A stretch of DNA of 64,000 nt from Aestuariibius sp. HNIBRBA575 (GTDB lineage: Bacteria; Pseudomonadota; Alphaproteobacteria; Rhodobacterales; Rhodobacteraceae), in NCBI RefSeq assembly GCF_040932005.1, contig NZ_CP162414.1:2507501-2571500 (forward strand), in the 5' to 3' direction. The notes under the pieces were generated by a model. That model was not told the origin of the DNA. It saw only the letters and a list, made by a program, of their open reading frames with translations, and searched no databases. Both the position numbers and the translations under genes were made by a program. Shown one piece after another: positions 30,570 through 40,777 of this stretch (positions within the stretch are counted from its first letter, which is position 1; each line of letters starts with the position of its first letter).

Positions 30570-31186
30570 TACGAAAGCTCCAAATCTGCGGTCAGGATTT
30601 TTAACGACGCCCCACCAAACAACGCCGCAAAGGCCAGATCAAACCCACGTCGCGCCCGCTGATACCCACGGGCAATCGCCGCATGGGAAAACAAAATCGC
30701 ATAGCCAAAAAACACGCTACAGGACACGGTGCTAAGCATGGCAAATAATTGCCACACCTGCGTCGATCCCGCCCCAACAGGCAGAGCAATCGCGTAAATC
30801 GCACCCCAGCTGAGGATGGCTTTGGGGTTGGTCAAATGCAGCAACATGCCTTTGGCAAACAGTTTGGTACGGCGCATTTCTACCGGGCGGGACGCAGTGG
30901 GCCGCATGGCGCTGCGCAAAGATTTGACCGCCAAATACATCAGATAAAGCGCGCCGATATAGCGCACGACCTCAAAGACCCAGGCGTTGGCCAGCATGAT
31001 CGCGCTCATGCCCATGCCCGCCGCGATGCCCCATGTGACCGATCCAGCGACGATGCCACCCGCAATGGTCAATCCGGCCTGTCGCCCCATGCCCATCGAT
31101 GTGCCCGAAATGGCCAAGGTCGCAGGCCCCGGCGATCCCCCCGCAATGGCCCAGCCGATCAGGATCAGGACGATATCAGGACCCAT
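30569..31186 (-). CDS. LysE/RhtB family exporter
   Basis: 205 residues from ATG 31186. Six membrane helices and the family block GGSPGPATLAISGTSMGMGRQAGLTIAGG at the N-terminus identify LysE/RhtB-type amino-acid exporters. Substrate unknown. One base separates its start from the pdxJ stop. Confidence 0.88.
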   Translation of the reverse strand: MGPDIVLILIGWAIAGGSPGPATLAISGTSMGMGRQAGLTIAGGIVAGSVTWGIAAGMGMSAIMLANAWVFEVVRYIGALYLMYLAVKSLRSAMRPTASRPVEMRRTKLFAKGMLLHLTNPKAILSWGAIYAIALPVGAGSTQVWQLFAMLSTVSCSVFFGYAILFSHAAIARGYQRARRGFDLAFAALFGGASLKILTADLELS

Positions 31187-31187
31187 A

Positions 31188-31934
31188 TTAGGCGCGCGCC
31201 TCATCCATCAGACGGCGCATTTCACGGATTGCTGGTTCCAGCCCCAGAAAAATGCTCTCTCCGATGATGAAATGCCCGATATTCAGCTCTTGGACCTCAG
31301 GAAAGGCGGCGATCGGCGCGACGGTTTCATAGGTCAAACCATGTCCGGCATGAACCTCTAGCCCCAAGGAATGCGCATAGGTCGCCATATCACGCAACGC
31401 GTCCAATTCCGCGTCACGTTTGGCAAAATCACCATCCGCAAACGCATCGCAATAAGCGCCCGTATGCAGTTCGATCACCTGCGCGCCAATGCGGTGCGCG
31501 GCATCAATCTGGCGTTTATCCGCCGCGATAAAAATCGACACGCGACAGCCCGCTTCGCGCAACGGGGCGATAAAATGCGCCAATTTGTTTTCTTCGCGCG
31601 CCACTTCCAGCCCGCCTTCGGTGGTGCGCTCTTCGCGTTTTTCAGGAACGATGCAGACCGCGTGGGGTTTGTGACGCAGGGCAATCGCCTGCATTTCATC
31701 CGTCGCAGCCATTTCAAAGTTCAACGGAACGGTCAGAACCTCCATCAGGCCATCGATATCCGCGTCCGAAATGTGACGCCGATCTTCGCGCAGATGCGCA
31801 GTGATCCCATCCGCGCCCGCCTGTTCCGCCATTTTGGCCGCGCGTAACGGATCAGGGTACATCCCGCCGCGCGCATTGCGCACGGTTGCCACGTGATCGA
31901 TATTCACGCCAAGGCGCAGCTTGCCCAAATTCAT
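31188..31934 (-). CDS. pdxJ: Pyridoxine 5'-phosphate synthase
   Basis: 248 residues. [19 protein letters not shown] at the N-terminus, [16 protein letters not shown], and the C-terminal phosphate-binding stretch GHGLTYE ... [11 protein letters not shown] are all characteristic. Condenses deoxyxylulose-5-phosphate with 3-amino-2-oxopropyl phosphate to make vitamin B6. Upstream of the LysE-type gene in the - strand block. Confidence 0.97.
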   Translation of the reverse strand: MNLGKLRLGVNIDHVATVRNARGGMYPDPLRAAKMAEQAGADGITAHLREDRRHISDADIDGLMEVLTVPLNFEMAATDEMQAIALRHKPHAVCIVPEKREERTTEGGLEVAREENKLAHFIAPLREAGCRVSIFIAADKRQIDAAHRIGAQVIELHTGAYCDAFADGDFAKRDAELDALRDMATYAHSLGLEVHAGHGLTYETVAPIAAFPEVQELNIGHFIIGESIFLGLEPAIREMRRLMDEARA

Positions 31935-31985
31935 GGCAATTCTCCTGTTATTTTACCGAAAGACTAGTCTGTTGTGATCGCTTCG

Positions 31986-32621
31986 TCAGCCGTCTTTTTC
32001 AGCAGAGTTTTTAAGCTGATCCAATTTCGCCCTCAGCGCTTTGCGACGTCGGTTTTGGTAGGCGCTGATCAGCGGCACCGAAAGGTAATAACAGATGGTC
32101 GCCGCCACCACGCCGGGGATAATGCCCCCGACCATATAAGGGAAAAACACCTCATCGTAAAAGATGTGCAAATGCTGCCAATCCGCCTTGGCTGGTGTGA
32201 ATATCGCCTTGAAATTATGCCACAAATCATGACCCGCCCCCGTAAATTTGGCGATCAGGCTTTCGTCGAATTGTTCTGCAGGGCGTGACCCCAACAGGAA
32301 ATGCCCCGTGTTCAGGGAAATCACGCCAATGGGCACATAGGTCAGAGGATTGCCGAAAAACGTCGCCATCAAAGCCGCCAAAATATTGCCCCGCATCACG
32401 CGCGCAATAAGGGCAGCAACCACAAAATGTAACATGTAAAACGGCGTAAAAGTGGTAAAAACCCCGGCCCAGATGCCGCGGCTGATTTTTTGGGGTGTGT
32501 CAGGCAAACGGCGCACGCGATGTTTGACATATTCAAACGCCCGGCCCCAGCCGCCGCGCGGCCAGAACACCTCGACCAGAATTTTCCAAAGCGGCCGTGG
32601 ATCCCTGCGTTTGAAGACCAA
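31986..32621 (-). CDS. DUF2062 domain membrane protein
   Basis: 211 residues with about three membrane segments. The conserved stretch SRGIWAGVFTTFTPFYMLHFVVAALIARVMRGNI (in part) and FFGNPLTYVPI identify DUF2062. Function unknown; found next to rsh and pdxJ in relatives. A basic, charged C-terminal tail follows the last helix. Confidence 0.87.
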   Translation of the reverse strand: MVFKRRDPRPLWKILVEVFWPRGGWGRAFEYVKHRVRRLPDTPQKISRGIWAGVFTTFTPFYMLHFVVAALIARVMRGNILAALMATFFGNPLTYVPIGVISLNTGHFLLGSRPAEQFDESLIAKFTGAGHDLWHNFKAIFTPAKADWQHLHIFYDEVFFPYMVGGIIPGVVAATICYYLSVPLISAYQNRRRKALRAKLDQLKNSAEKDG

Positions 32622-32636
32622 AGGCCCCGTTCCTTT

Positions 32637-34778
32637 CTATTCGCCCCCGCCCGGACCACGCGGTGCGCGGGCTGGATTCCTGTGACGCGCGATCGTGGCG
32701 ACATTGCTGTCAGCCTCAAGCGCGGTCATGATTCTGTGCAGGTGCTGTGTGTCCCGCAGATCTACATCAACCAGAAGACGGTAATAATCTGGTTTACGAT
32801 CGATAAATGTCAGGTTCGAGATATTGGCGCTTTGTTCGCCAATCAATGTGCAAATTCGTCCCAGCACGCCCGCGTCGTTGGTAATGGCCAGATCAAACGT
32901 GATTGTGTTGACGGATTTGTGGTTGCCCTCTTGCCAATGCAGATCGACCCAGCGTTCGGGCTGACCTTCGTAATCGGCTAAAACTTCGCAATCGATGGCA
33001 TGCACAACCACGCCTTCGCCGCGATAGGTGATGCCGACGATCCGTTCGCCCGGCACCGGCTGACAGCAATTGGCGCGCCGATGGGTCCAGCCCGCATCCA
33101 GACCAACCACCGCGCGGCGTTGATCGACCTCGTCACCTTCGCGTTCGGCCAGATCCGGATAAATCGCGCGCACCACTTCGCGTGACGTTAGCTCTGCGCT
33201 GCCAAGACGCGCCAAAAGATCATCCATACCGTTTAAAACCAGGGCCTTGGCCGCAGTTTTCAACGCCTTGTCGGTTGATTTTTTACCCACGTTTTCGAAC
33301 GCAACCCGCGCCAATTCCCGACCCAGCCGAATATAGCGTTCGCGATCTTCTTCTCTTAACGCCCGCCGAATTGCGGCCTTGGCTTTGCCGGTGACGGCAA
33401 TGTCGATCCAGGTGGCTTGCGGCGTTTGACCTTCGGCGGTGATGATTTCAATCGACTGACCGTTTTTCAGCCGCGTCCACAATGGCACGCGCAGATGGTC
33501 CACCTTGGCGCCGACACAAGCATGGCCAATCCGGGTGTGGATCGCATAGGCAAAATCAATCGGTGTCCCCCCGCGCGGCAGCTTGATCACCTCGCCTTTG
33601 GGGGTAAAACAGAACACCTGATCCTGATACATTTCCAGCTTTACCGCCTCGAGGAATTCACTGTCCTCTTGGCCTTCGCCCAGCCGTTCCGAAATCGAAG
33701 CAATCCACCGCGCCGGATCAACCGCAAACCGGTTTTCAACCCGTTCGCCCTGACGATAGGACCAATGCGCCGCCACCCCGGTTTCGGCAACTTCGTGCAT
33801 TTCATGGGTGCGGATCTGCACCTCTACGCGTTTGCCATCACGGCCCGAAACAGTTGTGTGGATCGAACGGTAACCGTTTGATTTTGGCTGCGAAATGTAG
33901 TCTTTGAACCGGCCGGGCACGGCGCGCCAACGCTGATGGATAGCGCCCAATGTGCGGTAACAATCTGCCTCTGACTGGGTGATGACCCGGAACCCATAAA
34001 TGTCGGACAAGCGGGAAAATCCCAGCTCTTTTTCCTGCATTTTCCGCCAGATCGAATAGGGTTTTTTGGCGCGGCCATAAACGTCGGCGCTGATATTTGC
34101 CTCTGCCAGTACGTGGCGCATATCGGCGGTGATTTTTTCAATCACATCCCCGGTTTCACGCTGCAAGGTGATGAACCGTCGGATGATCGAATTGCGCCCT
34201 TCGGGATTCAACACGCGAAAGGCCAGATCCTCCAGCTCTTCGCGCATCCATTGCATCCCCATCCGACCACCGAGGGGCGCGTAGATATCCATGGTTTCTC
34301 GGGCCTTTTGGGCCTGTTTTTCGGGGCGCATGGATTTAATCGTGCGCATATTGTGCAGCCGGTCGGCCAGTTTGACCAATGTCACCCGCAGATCGCGGGA
34401 CGTAGCCATGAACAATTTGCGAAAATTTTCGGCCTGCTTGGTTTCGGTAGAGTTCAGCTGCAGGTTCGTCAGCTTGGTAACGCCATCAACCAATTCAGCA
34501 ATTTCGCGACCAAACAGCTCTTCGACATCGGAAAACGCCGCTTTGGTGTCTTCGATTGTGTCATGCAACAGGGCGGTGATGATGGTCGCGTCATCCATTT
34601 GTTGTTCGGCCAGAATACCAGCCACAGCAATCGGATGGGTGAAATAAGGTTCGCCGGAATGGCGGGTCTGACCGTCATGCATTTCAGCGCCAAAGGCAAA
34701 GGCACGCCTGATCAGATCCTCATTTGTATTGGGATTGTAGACACGGATGCGGGCAATCAGGTCGTCAGCGTCGATCAT
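32637..34778 (-). CDS. spoT: Bifunctional (p)ppGpp synthetase/hydrolase (Rsh)
   Basis: 713 residues. The HD hydrolase domain has HDTIEDT and the block LADRLHNMRT. The synthetase domain has YGFRVIT and SNGYRSIHTTV. A TGS domain (CFTPKGEVIKLPRGGTPIDFAYAIH, in part) and a C-terminal ACT domain follow. Both active sites look intact, so this is probably the single Rsh enzyme of the organism, setting the stringent response. Directly downstream of rpoZ. Confidence 0.96.
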   Translation of the reverse strand: MIDADDLIARIRVYNPNTNEDLIRRAFAFGAEMHDGQTRHSGEPYFTHPIAVAGILAEQQMDDATIITALLHDTIEDTKAAFSDVEELFGREIAELVDGVTKLTNLQLNSTETKQAENFRKLFMATSRDLRVTLVKLADRLHNMRTIKSMRPEKQAQKARETMDIYAPLGGRMGMQWMREELEDLAFRVLNPEGRNSIIRRFITLQRETGDVIEKITADMRHVLAEANISADVYGRAKKPYSIWRKMQEKELGFSRLSDIYGFRVITQSEADCYRTLGAIHQRWRAVPGRFKDYISQPKSNGYRSIHTTVSGRDGKRVEVQIRTHEMHEVAETGVAAHWSYRQGERVENRFAVDPARWIASISERLGEGQEDSEFLEAVKLEMYQDQVFCFTPKGEVIKLPRGGTPIDFAYAIHTRIGHACVGAKVDHLRVPLWTRLKNGQSIEIITAEGQTPQATWIDIAVTGKAKAAIRRALREEDRERYIRLGRELARVAFENVGKKSTDKALKTAAKALVLNGMDDLLARLGSAELTSREVVRAIYPDLAEREGDEVDQRRAVVGLDAGWTHRRANCCQPVPGERIVGITYRGEGVVVHAIDCEVLADYEGQPERWVDLHWQEGNHKSVNTITFDLAITNDAGVLGRICTLIGEQSANISNLTFIDRKPDYYRLLVDVDLRDTQHLHRIMTALEADSNVATIARHRNPARAPRGPGGGE

Positions 34779-34822
34779 TTATGCCCTGCATCCTCGTTAG
34801 GCGTTTGAGCGTGGGCCCAAAC

Positions 34823-35179
34823 CTAGCGCGGCCCCTGAGCGGCCATCAATTCACGCAACAGCTGTTCGTCTGGCATGTCATCCACAGCAGGTTTGTCAGC
34901 AGGTTCTGCACCCATCAACAATGCCATTGCATCTTCTTCTGGCTCGTCAACTTCGATCTGGGTCTGATTGGATTCAATCATCCGTTCGCGCAGATCATCC
35001 GCCTGCTGGGTTTCGTCGGCGATTTCACGCAGCGACACAACAGGGTTTTTATCATTGTCACGTTCGATTGTGATCGGCGCACCGGCCGCGATTTCACGGG
35101 CACGATGAGAGGCAAGAAGAACCAGCTCGAAGCGGTTAGGAACCTTATCTACGCAATCTTCTACGGTAACGCGGGCCAT
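34823..35179 (-). CDS. rpoZ: RNA polymerase omega subunit
   Basis: 118 residues. [30 protein letters not shown] (quoted in parts: [15 protein letters not shown]) is the omega signature. The C-terminal half is acidic and variable. Stabilises the RNA polymerase beta' subunit. 44 bases upstream of rsh, an arrangement common across proteobacteria. Confidence 0.96.
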   Translation of the reverse strand: MARVTVEDCVDKVPNRFELVLLASHRAREIAAGAPITIERDNDKNPVVSLREIADETQQADDLRERMIESNQTQIEVDEPEEDAMALLMGAEPADKPAVDDMPDEQLLRELMAAQGPR

Positions 35180-35282
35180 TGGGGCTCTCCATCTCTCAAA
35201 ATTCGGGGCAGATCAGAAAGTGCTTAGTAAGGGGTTTCAAAGGAATTGACAAGGTGATTCTATGCGGCCCACTGCGTTGTTT

Positions 35283-35873
35283 TCAACCAATTTGCACGAT
35301 TTCATCCTGTTCCTCAGCCGGGCGCGCCGCCAGCATCTGAACGACCGATTGCCCCAGCACAGGATGGCGCCATTCCGGGGCAACATCCGCCAATGGACGC
35401 AACACAAATGACCGGTCCTGAATCCGGGGATGTGGCAGGATCAATTCATCCGGGGCCTGTTCCATTTGGGTCGCCAAATCCAAATCTCGCCATTGCTGAT
35501 ATTTGGCATGATCGGGCAAAACCTGATCCCCCAACGCAAGCAGATCCAGATCCAGCACCCGCTGGCCCCACCGTTTGCGGCGCACCCGACCAAAATCTGC
35601 CTCGATCTGATGGAGCAATGTTAAAACCTGCCGCGCGGACATTTCTGTGGTCACAGCCACCGCCGCATTTACAAAATCCGGCCCCGACCCGGCCGGAAAG
35701 CAGGGCGTGCGATACAACCATGACGTTGCGTCAATTTTTCCCAGTTTGCGGCCAATTTCGTCGATTGCACTGGAAATCGTGGCTTCTGGACCGGTTTCCA
35801 GCATTGTTTCATTGCTGCCCAGGGCGATCAGGGCCAACTGACCTATCCTTTGGTGTAGTGGGGCTTGCGGCAT
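35283..35873 (-). CDS. folK: HPPK, 6-hydroxymethyldihydropterin pyrophosphokinase
   Basis: 196 residues. ALIALGSN near the N-terminus, then WLYRTPCF, the block VRRKRWGQRVLDLDLLALGD with the Mg2+-binding aspartates, and LPHPRIQDRSFVLRPLADVAP are diagnostic. Makes the pyrophosphate ester used by dihydropteroate synthase in folate synthesis. A ~15-residue N-terminal extension precedes the usual start. Divergent from the NYN gene across 94 bases. Confidence 0.95.
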   Translation of the reverse strand: MPQAPLHQRIGQLALIALGSNETMLETGPEATISSAIDEIGRKLGKIDATSWLYRTPCFPAGSGPDFVNAAVAVTTEMSARQVLTLLHQIEADFGRVRRKRWGQRVLDLDLLALGDQVLPDHAKYQQWRDLDLATQMEQAPDELILPHPRIQDRSFVLRPLADVAPEWRHPVLGQSVVQMLAARPAEEQDEIVQIG

Positions 35874-35967
35874 GTCATGATTTCCTTACATAACGGTCTT
35901 GTTTCGCCATATACTCACTCACACTCATGGAACAATCCGGCGAAACTTGTTGGAAGGACATATTTAG

Positions 35968-36543
35968 ATGTTTTACCGCGATGAGCGTCTCGCGCTCTTT
36001 ATTGACGGATCTAATCTCTATGCCGCTGCAAAGGCATTGGGGTTTGACATTGACTACAAGTTACTCAGACAGGAATTTGCCCGCCGCGGTAAACTGCTGC
36101 GTGCCTTTTACTATACAGCCTTGCTCGAGAGCGATGAATATTCTCCGATTCGCCCTTTGGTTGACTGGCTTCATTACAACGGCTTCAACATGGTCACGAA
36201 ACCGGCCAAAGAATACATCGACAGCCAAGGACGGCGCAAGGTCAAAGGAAACATGGATATCGAACTCAGTGTCGATGCTATGGAACTAGCTCCAAGTGTG
36301 GATCACATCGTTCTGTTTTCGGGCGATGGCGATTTTCGCCCCTTGGTCGCCGCGTTGCAGCGCAAAGGCGTTCGGGTTTCTGTTGTGTCCACCATCCGCA
36401 GCCAGCCACCGATGATTTCGGATGAGCTGCGCCGTCAGGCCGATAACTTTATCGAGCTTGATGAATTGCGCGATATTGTCGGACGTCCGCCCCGGGAAAC
36501 ACATCCCGAAGCGGAACAAGCATACGTTTCCGAAGAAAACTAA
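35968..36543 (+). CDS. NYN domain (LabA/DUF88-like) protein
   Basis: 191 residues. The acidic motifs of the NYN/PIN-like nuclease fold are visible: LFIDGSNLY, KGNMDIELSVDAM and LFSGDGDFRPLV. These proteins are thought to be metal-dependent RNases; the target here is unknown. AAGGAC stands in front of the ATG. A hairpin terminator follows at 36549. Confidence 0.9.
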   Translation: MFYRDERLALFIDGSNLYAAAKALGFDIDYKLLRQEFARRGKLLRAFYYTALLESDEYSPIRPLVDWLHYNGFNMVTKPAKEYIDSQGRRKVKGNMDIELSVDAMELAPSVDHIVLFSGDGDFRPLVAALQRKGVRVSVVSTIRSQPPMISDELRRQADNFIELDELRDIVGRPPRETHPEAEQAYVSEEN

Positions 36544-36548
36544 GATCA

Positions 36549-36569
36549 GGGCGCTTCAGGCGCCCTTTT
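36549..36569 (+). terminator. Rho-independent terminator after the NYN gene
   Basis: GGGCGC (36549-36554), loop ttcag, GCGCCC (36560-36565), then four T. Placed 6 bases after the stop codon. Confidence 0.8.
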
Positions 36570-36658
36570 CTATGCGCTGACACAGCAGGATACCTGCAAT
36601 CGCGCACCGTGCTGGGGTCAAAACCACTGGACGCTCGGCGCTACACCACTTACCTCTA

Positions 36659-36710
36659 GGGCATTCAGGACGACGCGGCCCCTGCGGGTGGCCAAACCCG
36701 GCCAATGCCC
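36659..36710 (+). repeat. Inverted repeat upstream of ispH
   Basis: GGGCATT at 36659-36665 pairs exactly with AATGCCC at 36704-36710. An inner pairing GGGT/ACCC at 36686-36700 could form a second hairpin. It ends 22 bases before the ispH ATG, so in mRNA it could affect initiation. No Rfam-type motif recognised. Confidence 0.45.
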
Positions 36711-36732
36711 TAAACGGACGCAGAGTGGACCT

Positions 36733-37683
36733 ATGACCAAACCTTCTTTGACCTTGTTTCTGGCCGCCCCGCGCGGGTTTTGCGCGGGCGTGGATCGCGC
36801 CATCAAAATCGTCGAAATGGCGATCGAAAAATGGGGTGCCCCGGTCTATGTGCGCCACGAAATTGTGCATAACAAATATGTGGTCGACGATCTGCGCGCC
36901 AAAGGGGCGGTTTTCGTCGAAGAGTTAGAAGAATGCCCCGATGATCGCCCGGTGATTTTTTCCGCCCATGGCGTGCCAAAATCCGTCCCCGCCGAAGCCA
37001 CACGCCGCGAAATGGTGTTTGTGGATGCGACCTGCCCGCTGGTTTCTAAGGTCCATATCGAAGCACAGCGCCACGCCGAGGCCGGGCTTCAGATGATCAT
37101 GATCGGCCATGCGGGCCATCCTGAAACCATCGGCACAATGGGGCAATTGCCCGACGGCGAAGTGTTGCTGGTCGAAACCGTCGAAGACGTCGCAACGGTT
37201 GATGTGCGTGATCCATCGCAGCTGGCCTTTGTCACGCAAACCACCCTATCCGTGGATGACACGGTCGATATTATCGCCGCGCTGAACGCCCGGTTCCCCG
37301 CCATCGTCGGCCCCCACAAAGAAGACATCTGTTACGCCACAACCAACCGCCAAGAAGCGGTCAAAGCCATGGCCCCCAAGGTCGAAGCCATGCTGGTGGT
37401 CGGCGCGCCCAATTCGTCCAATTCCCGCCGCTTGGTCGAGGTTGGCCGCAAAGCAGGCTGTTCTTATTCGCAACTGGTTCAGCGCAGCACCGACATCGAT
37501 TGGCGCGCCCTGGGCGGCGTGAAAACGCTGGGCATCACCGCCGGGGCATCCGCACCCGAAGTGCTGATCAACGAAGTGATCGACGCATTCCGCGACAAAT
37601 TTGATGTCACTACGGAACAGGTCGTCACCGCCGAAGAAAACATCGAATTCAAAGTGCCGCGTGTCTTGCGGGTCCCCGCATGA
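36733..37683 (+). CDS. ispH: 4-hydroxy-3-methylbut-2-enyl diphosphate reductase
   Basis: 316 residues from ATG 36733; a TTG further upstream lies in the inverted-repeat leader. The three cluster cysteines are visible in [23 protein letters not shown] and [11 protein letters not shown]. The substrate block [12 protein letters not shown] is also present. [4Fe-4S] enzyme giving IPP and DMAPP in the last step of the MEP pathway. ATGA overlap with the LysE-type gene. Confidence 0.97.
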   Translation: MTKPSLTLFLAAPRGFCAGVDRAIKIVEMAIEKWGAPVYVRHEIVHNKYVVDDLRAKGAVFVEELEECPDDRPVIFSAHGVPKSVPAEATRREMVFVDATCPLVSKVHIEAQRHAEAGLQMIMIGHAGHPETIGTMGQLPDGEVLLVETVEDVATVDVRDPSQLAFVTQTTLSVDDTVDIIAALNARFPAIVGPHKEDICYATTNRQEAVKAMAPKVEAMLVVGAPNSSNSRRLVEVGRKAGCSYSQLVQRSTDIDWRALGGVKTLGITAGASAPEVLINEVIDAFRDKFDVTTEQVVTAEENIEFKVPRVLRVPA

Positions 37684-38294
37684 TCAGCCTGCAGTTTCTG
37701 CTGACAGCATTGGTTGTGGTGATCGCGCCGGGCACTGGGGTGATTTACACATTGGCGGTTGGGCTTGGTCAGGGTCGTCGCGCCGCCATTCTGGCCGCGC
37801 TTGGCTGTACCATTGGGATTGTCCCGCATTTGTTGGCCGCCAGTCTGGGTTTGGCCGCGATTTTGCACACCAGCGCTGTTGCATTTCAGGTCGTTAAATT
37901 CGCCGGGGTCGGCTATCTGCTGTATCTGGCATGGCAGATGTTGAAATCCGACGGGGCGCTGTCCGTGTCCGCGCGTGCAAACCCTGAACCCAGCTGGGCC
38001 ATCGCCAGACGCGCGGCGTTGATCAACATTTTGAACCCCAAATTGTCGATCTTTTTCTTGGCGTTGCTGCCGCCATTTCTGTCTGGCAACGCCGCCTCGG
38101 CCCAGTTTGAAATGCTGGTTTTAGGCAGTGTTTTCATGGCGCTAACTTTTGTTGTGTTTGCCGGATATGGCGCCTTTGCCGCTGCAACCCGCGATCACCT
38201 ATTGTCCAAAACCGCCGTGCTACGCTGGTTAAACCGTGGCTTTGCCGGGGTGTTTGCCGCCCTCGCCGCGCGGCTCGCGTTTGAAAAAGCATGA
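37680..38294 (+). CDS. LysE family translocator
   Basis: 204 residues, about six membrane helices. N-terminal [26 protein letters not shown] fits the LysE/RhtB pattern with a variant PGP motif (PGTG), and [15 protein letters not shown] is the mid-protein motif. Substrate unknown. Coupled by overlaps to ispH upstream and to the methyltransferase downstream. It is a second, distinct LysE-type gene in this window. Confidence 0.87.
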   Translation: MISLQFLLTALVVVIAPGTGVIYTLAVGLGQGRRAAILAALGCTIGIVPHLLAASLGLAAILHTSAVAFQVVKFAGVGYLLYLAWQMLKSDGALSVSARANPEPSWAIARRAALINILNPKLSIFFLALLPPFLSGNAASAQFEMLVLGSVFMALTFVVFAGYGAFAAATRDHLLSKTAVLRWLNRGFAGVFAALAARLAFEKA

Positions 38295-38884
38295 CCAGCG
38301 ATCCACGCACCATCGCCGTTTATAACGCCAAGGCCGCGGATTATGCCGATCTGGTGCAAACTGATCAGCCCGACCGACATCTGCGTGATTTTATGGCGCT
38401 GATCCCCGCCGCAGGGCGGGTTCTGGATCTGGGCTGTGGGCCCGGTCGGGCGTCGTATTTCATGACGCAGGCAGGGTTAAAACCGGACCCGTTGGATGCC
38501 TCGACCAGCATGGTTGAACTGGCGCAAACGTCCTATGATTTGCCCGCCCGTCTGGGCACCTTTCACGACATCACCGGCGAAAATGTCTATGCGGGTGTTT
38601 GGGCCAACTTTAGCCTGCTTCATGCACAGCGCGCAGACCTGCCTGTGCATTTAGACGCCATTTTTCAGTCACTTACCCCCGGCGGCACCTTGCATATCGG
38701 GATGAAAACCGGCACGGGTCAGTCACGCGACGGCATCGACCGGCGCTACACTTATGTGACCGAGGTTGAGTTGGAAACATTGCTAAACCATGCCGGATTT
38801 CGCGTGAATTTTCGCGACACCGGATTGGACAAAGGCCTGTCCGGCGAAATTGCGCCTTGGGTCATTCTACGAGCGGAGAAGTAA
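38291..38884 (+). CDS. Class I SAM-dependent methyltransferase
   Basis: 197 residues. The SAM-binding loop [15 protein letters not shown] lies at about residue 38, then the acidic strand end [11 protein letters not shown], and later FSLLHAQ and [12 protein letters not shown]. Substrate unknown. Overlaps the LysE-type gene and rnhA (TAATG). Confidence 0.88.
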   Translation: MTSDPRTIAVYNAKAADYADLVQTDQPDRHLRDFMALIPAAGRVLDLGCGPGRASYFMTQAGLKPDPLDASTSMVELAQTSYDLPARLGTFHDITGENVYAGVWANFSLLHAQRADLPVHLDAIFQSLTPGGTLHIGMKTGTGQSRDGIDRRYTYVTEVELETLLNHAGFRVNFRDTGLDKGLSGEIAPWVILRAEK

Positions 38885-39339
38885 TGCCGACATTATACGC
38901 CTACACAGACGGGGCCTGTTCGGGCAATCCCGGCCCCGGTGGATGGGGCGCGTTGCTAATCGCCTATGAAGGCGAGGCCGTGATCAAAGAAAAAATGCTA
39001 AAAGGTGGCGCCGCTGAAACCACCAACAATCAGATGGAATTGCTGGCCGCGATTTCGGCATTGGACGCGCTGGAACGCCCCAGCACCATCACCATTGTGA
39101 CCGACAGTTCCTATGTCAAAGACGGGATCACCAAATGGATCCACGGCTGGAAGGCAAAGGGCTGGAAAACGGCTGCCAAAAAACCGGTCAAAAACGAAGA
39201 GCTGTGGAAACGGCTGGACGAAGCCACCAAACGCCACAATGTCACGTGGGAATGGGTCAAAGGCCATGCAGGGCATCCCGAAAACGAACGGGCCGATGAA
39301 CTGGCGCGCGCTGGAATGGTGCCGTTTAAGGGCAAGTGA
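38884..39339 (+). CDS. rnhA: Ribonuclease HI
   Basis: 151 residues from ATG 38884, sharing bases with the preceding stop. The four catalytic acids are seen in [31 protein letters not shown] and NERADELA. Degrades RNA in RNA-DNA hybrids. Convergent with fmt, 40 bases apart, with a hairpin between. Confidence 0.97.
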   Translation: MPTLYAYTDGACSGNPGPGGWGALLIAYEGEAVIKEKMLKGGAAETTNNQMELLAAISALDALERPSTITIVTDSSYVKDGITKWIHGWKAKGWKTAAKKPVKNEELWKRLDEATKRHNVTWEWVKGHAGHPENERADELARAGMVPFKGK

Positions 39340-39356
39340 GCCTTTGACGACTGAGT

Positions 39357-39379
39357 TTTCGACCATCTGGTTGTCGAAA
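39357..39379. terminator. Hairpin between rnhA and fmt ends
   Basis: TTTCGAC (39357-39363) and GTCGAAA (39373-39379) form a 7-bp stem with a 9-base loop exactly between the two convergent genes. No real T-run follows on either strand, so a terminator is only a possibility. Confidence 0.35.
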
Positions 39380-40279
39380 TTAGGTTACTTGCGTTCCCAG
39401 ATCTAGACCGCGCAGGATCACATCGGCTGGCATTGGTTTTTTGCCCGGTCGCTGGGCGCTGGTGACGGTGATTGCACCGCTGCCACAGGCGATGGTGAAA
39501 TCCGACAGGACCTGCCCGGGCGTGCCTTGGCCGTCTGCGACCTTTGCGTTTAACAGCTTGATCCGTTCGTCATTGACCATGCACCACGCGCCGGGAAACG
39601 GCGACAGGCCGCGAATTTGGCGGTCAATTTCAATGGCGGGTTTGGTCCAATCGATCCGCGCCTCGGACTTGTCGATTTTGGCCGCATAGGTCACGCCGGT
39701 TTCAGGCTGCCTTTCAGGCGTCAGGGTTTCCAATGTGGCCAGCGCGTCAAGGATCGCGGTTGCGCCCAAGGCCGACAGGCGGTCATGCAGCGATCCGGTT
39801 GTGTCATCAGGTGCGATATCGATGGTTTCGCGCAACAAAACCGGCCCAGTGTCCAATCCGGCCTCCATTTGCATGATGCAAACCCCGGTTTGGGCATCAC
39901 CTGCCATAATCGCGCGATGGATCGGTGCCGCGCCGCGCCAACGTGGCAATAGGGATGCGTGAATGTTCAGGCAGCCCTGTTTGGGCGCGTCCAGCACATT
40001 TTGCGGCAGGATCAAACCATAGGCCACAACCACGGCGATATCCGCGTTCAGCGCGGCAAATGCATCCTGTTCATCCGCATTTTTCAACGAAATCGGGTGG
40101 CGCACAGGCAGCCCAAGCGCGTCAGCGCGGGCATGAACCGGGGTTGGGCGATCCTTTTTGCCGCGTCCCGCCGGACGGGGCGGCTGACAGTAAACACAGG
40201 CAATTTCGTGACCTGCATCAACCAACGCATCCAGCACCGGAACCGAAAAATCCGGCGTTCCCATAAAGATCACGCGCAT
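39380..40279 (-). CDS. fmt: Methionyl-tRNA formyltransferase
   Basis: 299 residues. [19 protein letters not shown] at the N-terminus; the formyl-folate block [17 protein letters not shown] with catalytic His and [12 protein letters not shown] follow. Formylates initiator Met-tRNA. Downstream of the two deformylase-family genes, with which it forms a formylation/deformylation operon. Confidence 0.97.
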   Translation of the reverse strand: MRVIFMGTPDFSVPVLDALVDAGHEIACVYCQPPRPAGRGKKDRPTPVHARADALGLPVRHPISLKNADEQDAFAALNADIAVVVAYGLILPQNVLDAPKQGCLNIHASLLPRWRGAAPIHRAIMAGDAQTGVCIMQMEAGLDTGPVLLRETIDIAPDDTTGSLHDRLSALGATAILDALATLETLTPERQPETGVTYAAKIDKSEARIDWTKPAIEIDRQIRGLSPFPGAWCMVNDERIKLLNAKVADGQGTPGQVLSDFTIACGSGAITVTSAQRPGKKPMPADVILRGLDLGTQVT

Positions 40280-40282
40280 GGG

Positions 40283-40777
40283 TTATCCCCTTATTTTTGC
40301 GGCCTTTTTGATCAGCATATTCCGTTTCATACGGCTCATCCGATCAAAATACATTTTGCCGTTCAAGTGGTCGATTTGGTGCTGCACGGATGTGGCCCAC
40401 AGCCCGACAAAATCTTTGTCTTCTGACACGCCATCGGCGTTCAAAAACCGCACCGTAACGGCGCGTGGCCGGGTCACAGCGCCCGACACGCCCGGCAAAT
40501 TAGGCGAGGCTTCTTCGTGATCGCGCGGCTCCACGCTGGCATGCAAAATTTCGGGATTGGCCAGACGCACGACCTGACCGCGATCTTTGCTGCAATCCAC
40601 CACGGCCAAGCGCAGCCCGATGCCCAATTGCGGCGCGGCCAGTCCATAGCCCGGCATGGTCTCCATTGCGTCGATCATTTCATCCCAAATCGCGCGGGTT
40701 TCATCGGTGATTTCGGCCACGGGCGCTGCAATCGAACGCAGCACTTTGTGCGGGTACATCACAAAAGGACGCGCCAT
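40283..40777 (-). CDS. Peptide deformylase-like protein lacking catalytic residues
   Basis: 164 residues, clear deformylase fold. Motif 1 is intact (GYGLAAPQ, residues 43-50). Motif 2, normally EGCLS, reads EASPN, so the metal-ligand Cys is replaced (Ser91). Motif 3, normally HExxH, reads HQIDH, so the catalytic Glu is Gln134. Both histidines remain. Loss of the Cys ligand and of the Glu argues against normal deformylase activity. It overlaps the intact def gene by one base and lies 3 bases before fmt. Possible roles are N-terminus binding, a ribosome-associated partner, or an altered hydrolase. Confidence 0.85.
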   Translation of the reverse strand: MARPFVMYPHKVLRSIAAPVAEITDETRAIWDEMIDAMETMPGYGLAAPQLGIGLRLAVVDCSKDRGQVVRLANPEILHASVEPRDHEEASPNLPGVSGAVTRPRAVTVRFLNADGVSEDKDFVGLWATSVQHQIDHLNGKMYFDRMSRMKRNMLIKKAAKIRG

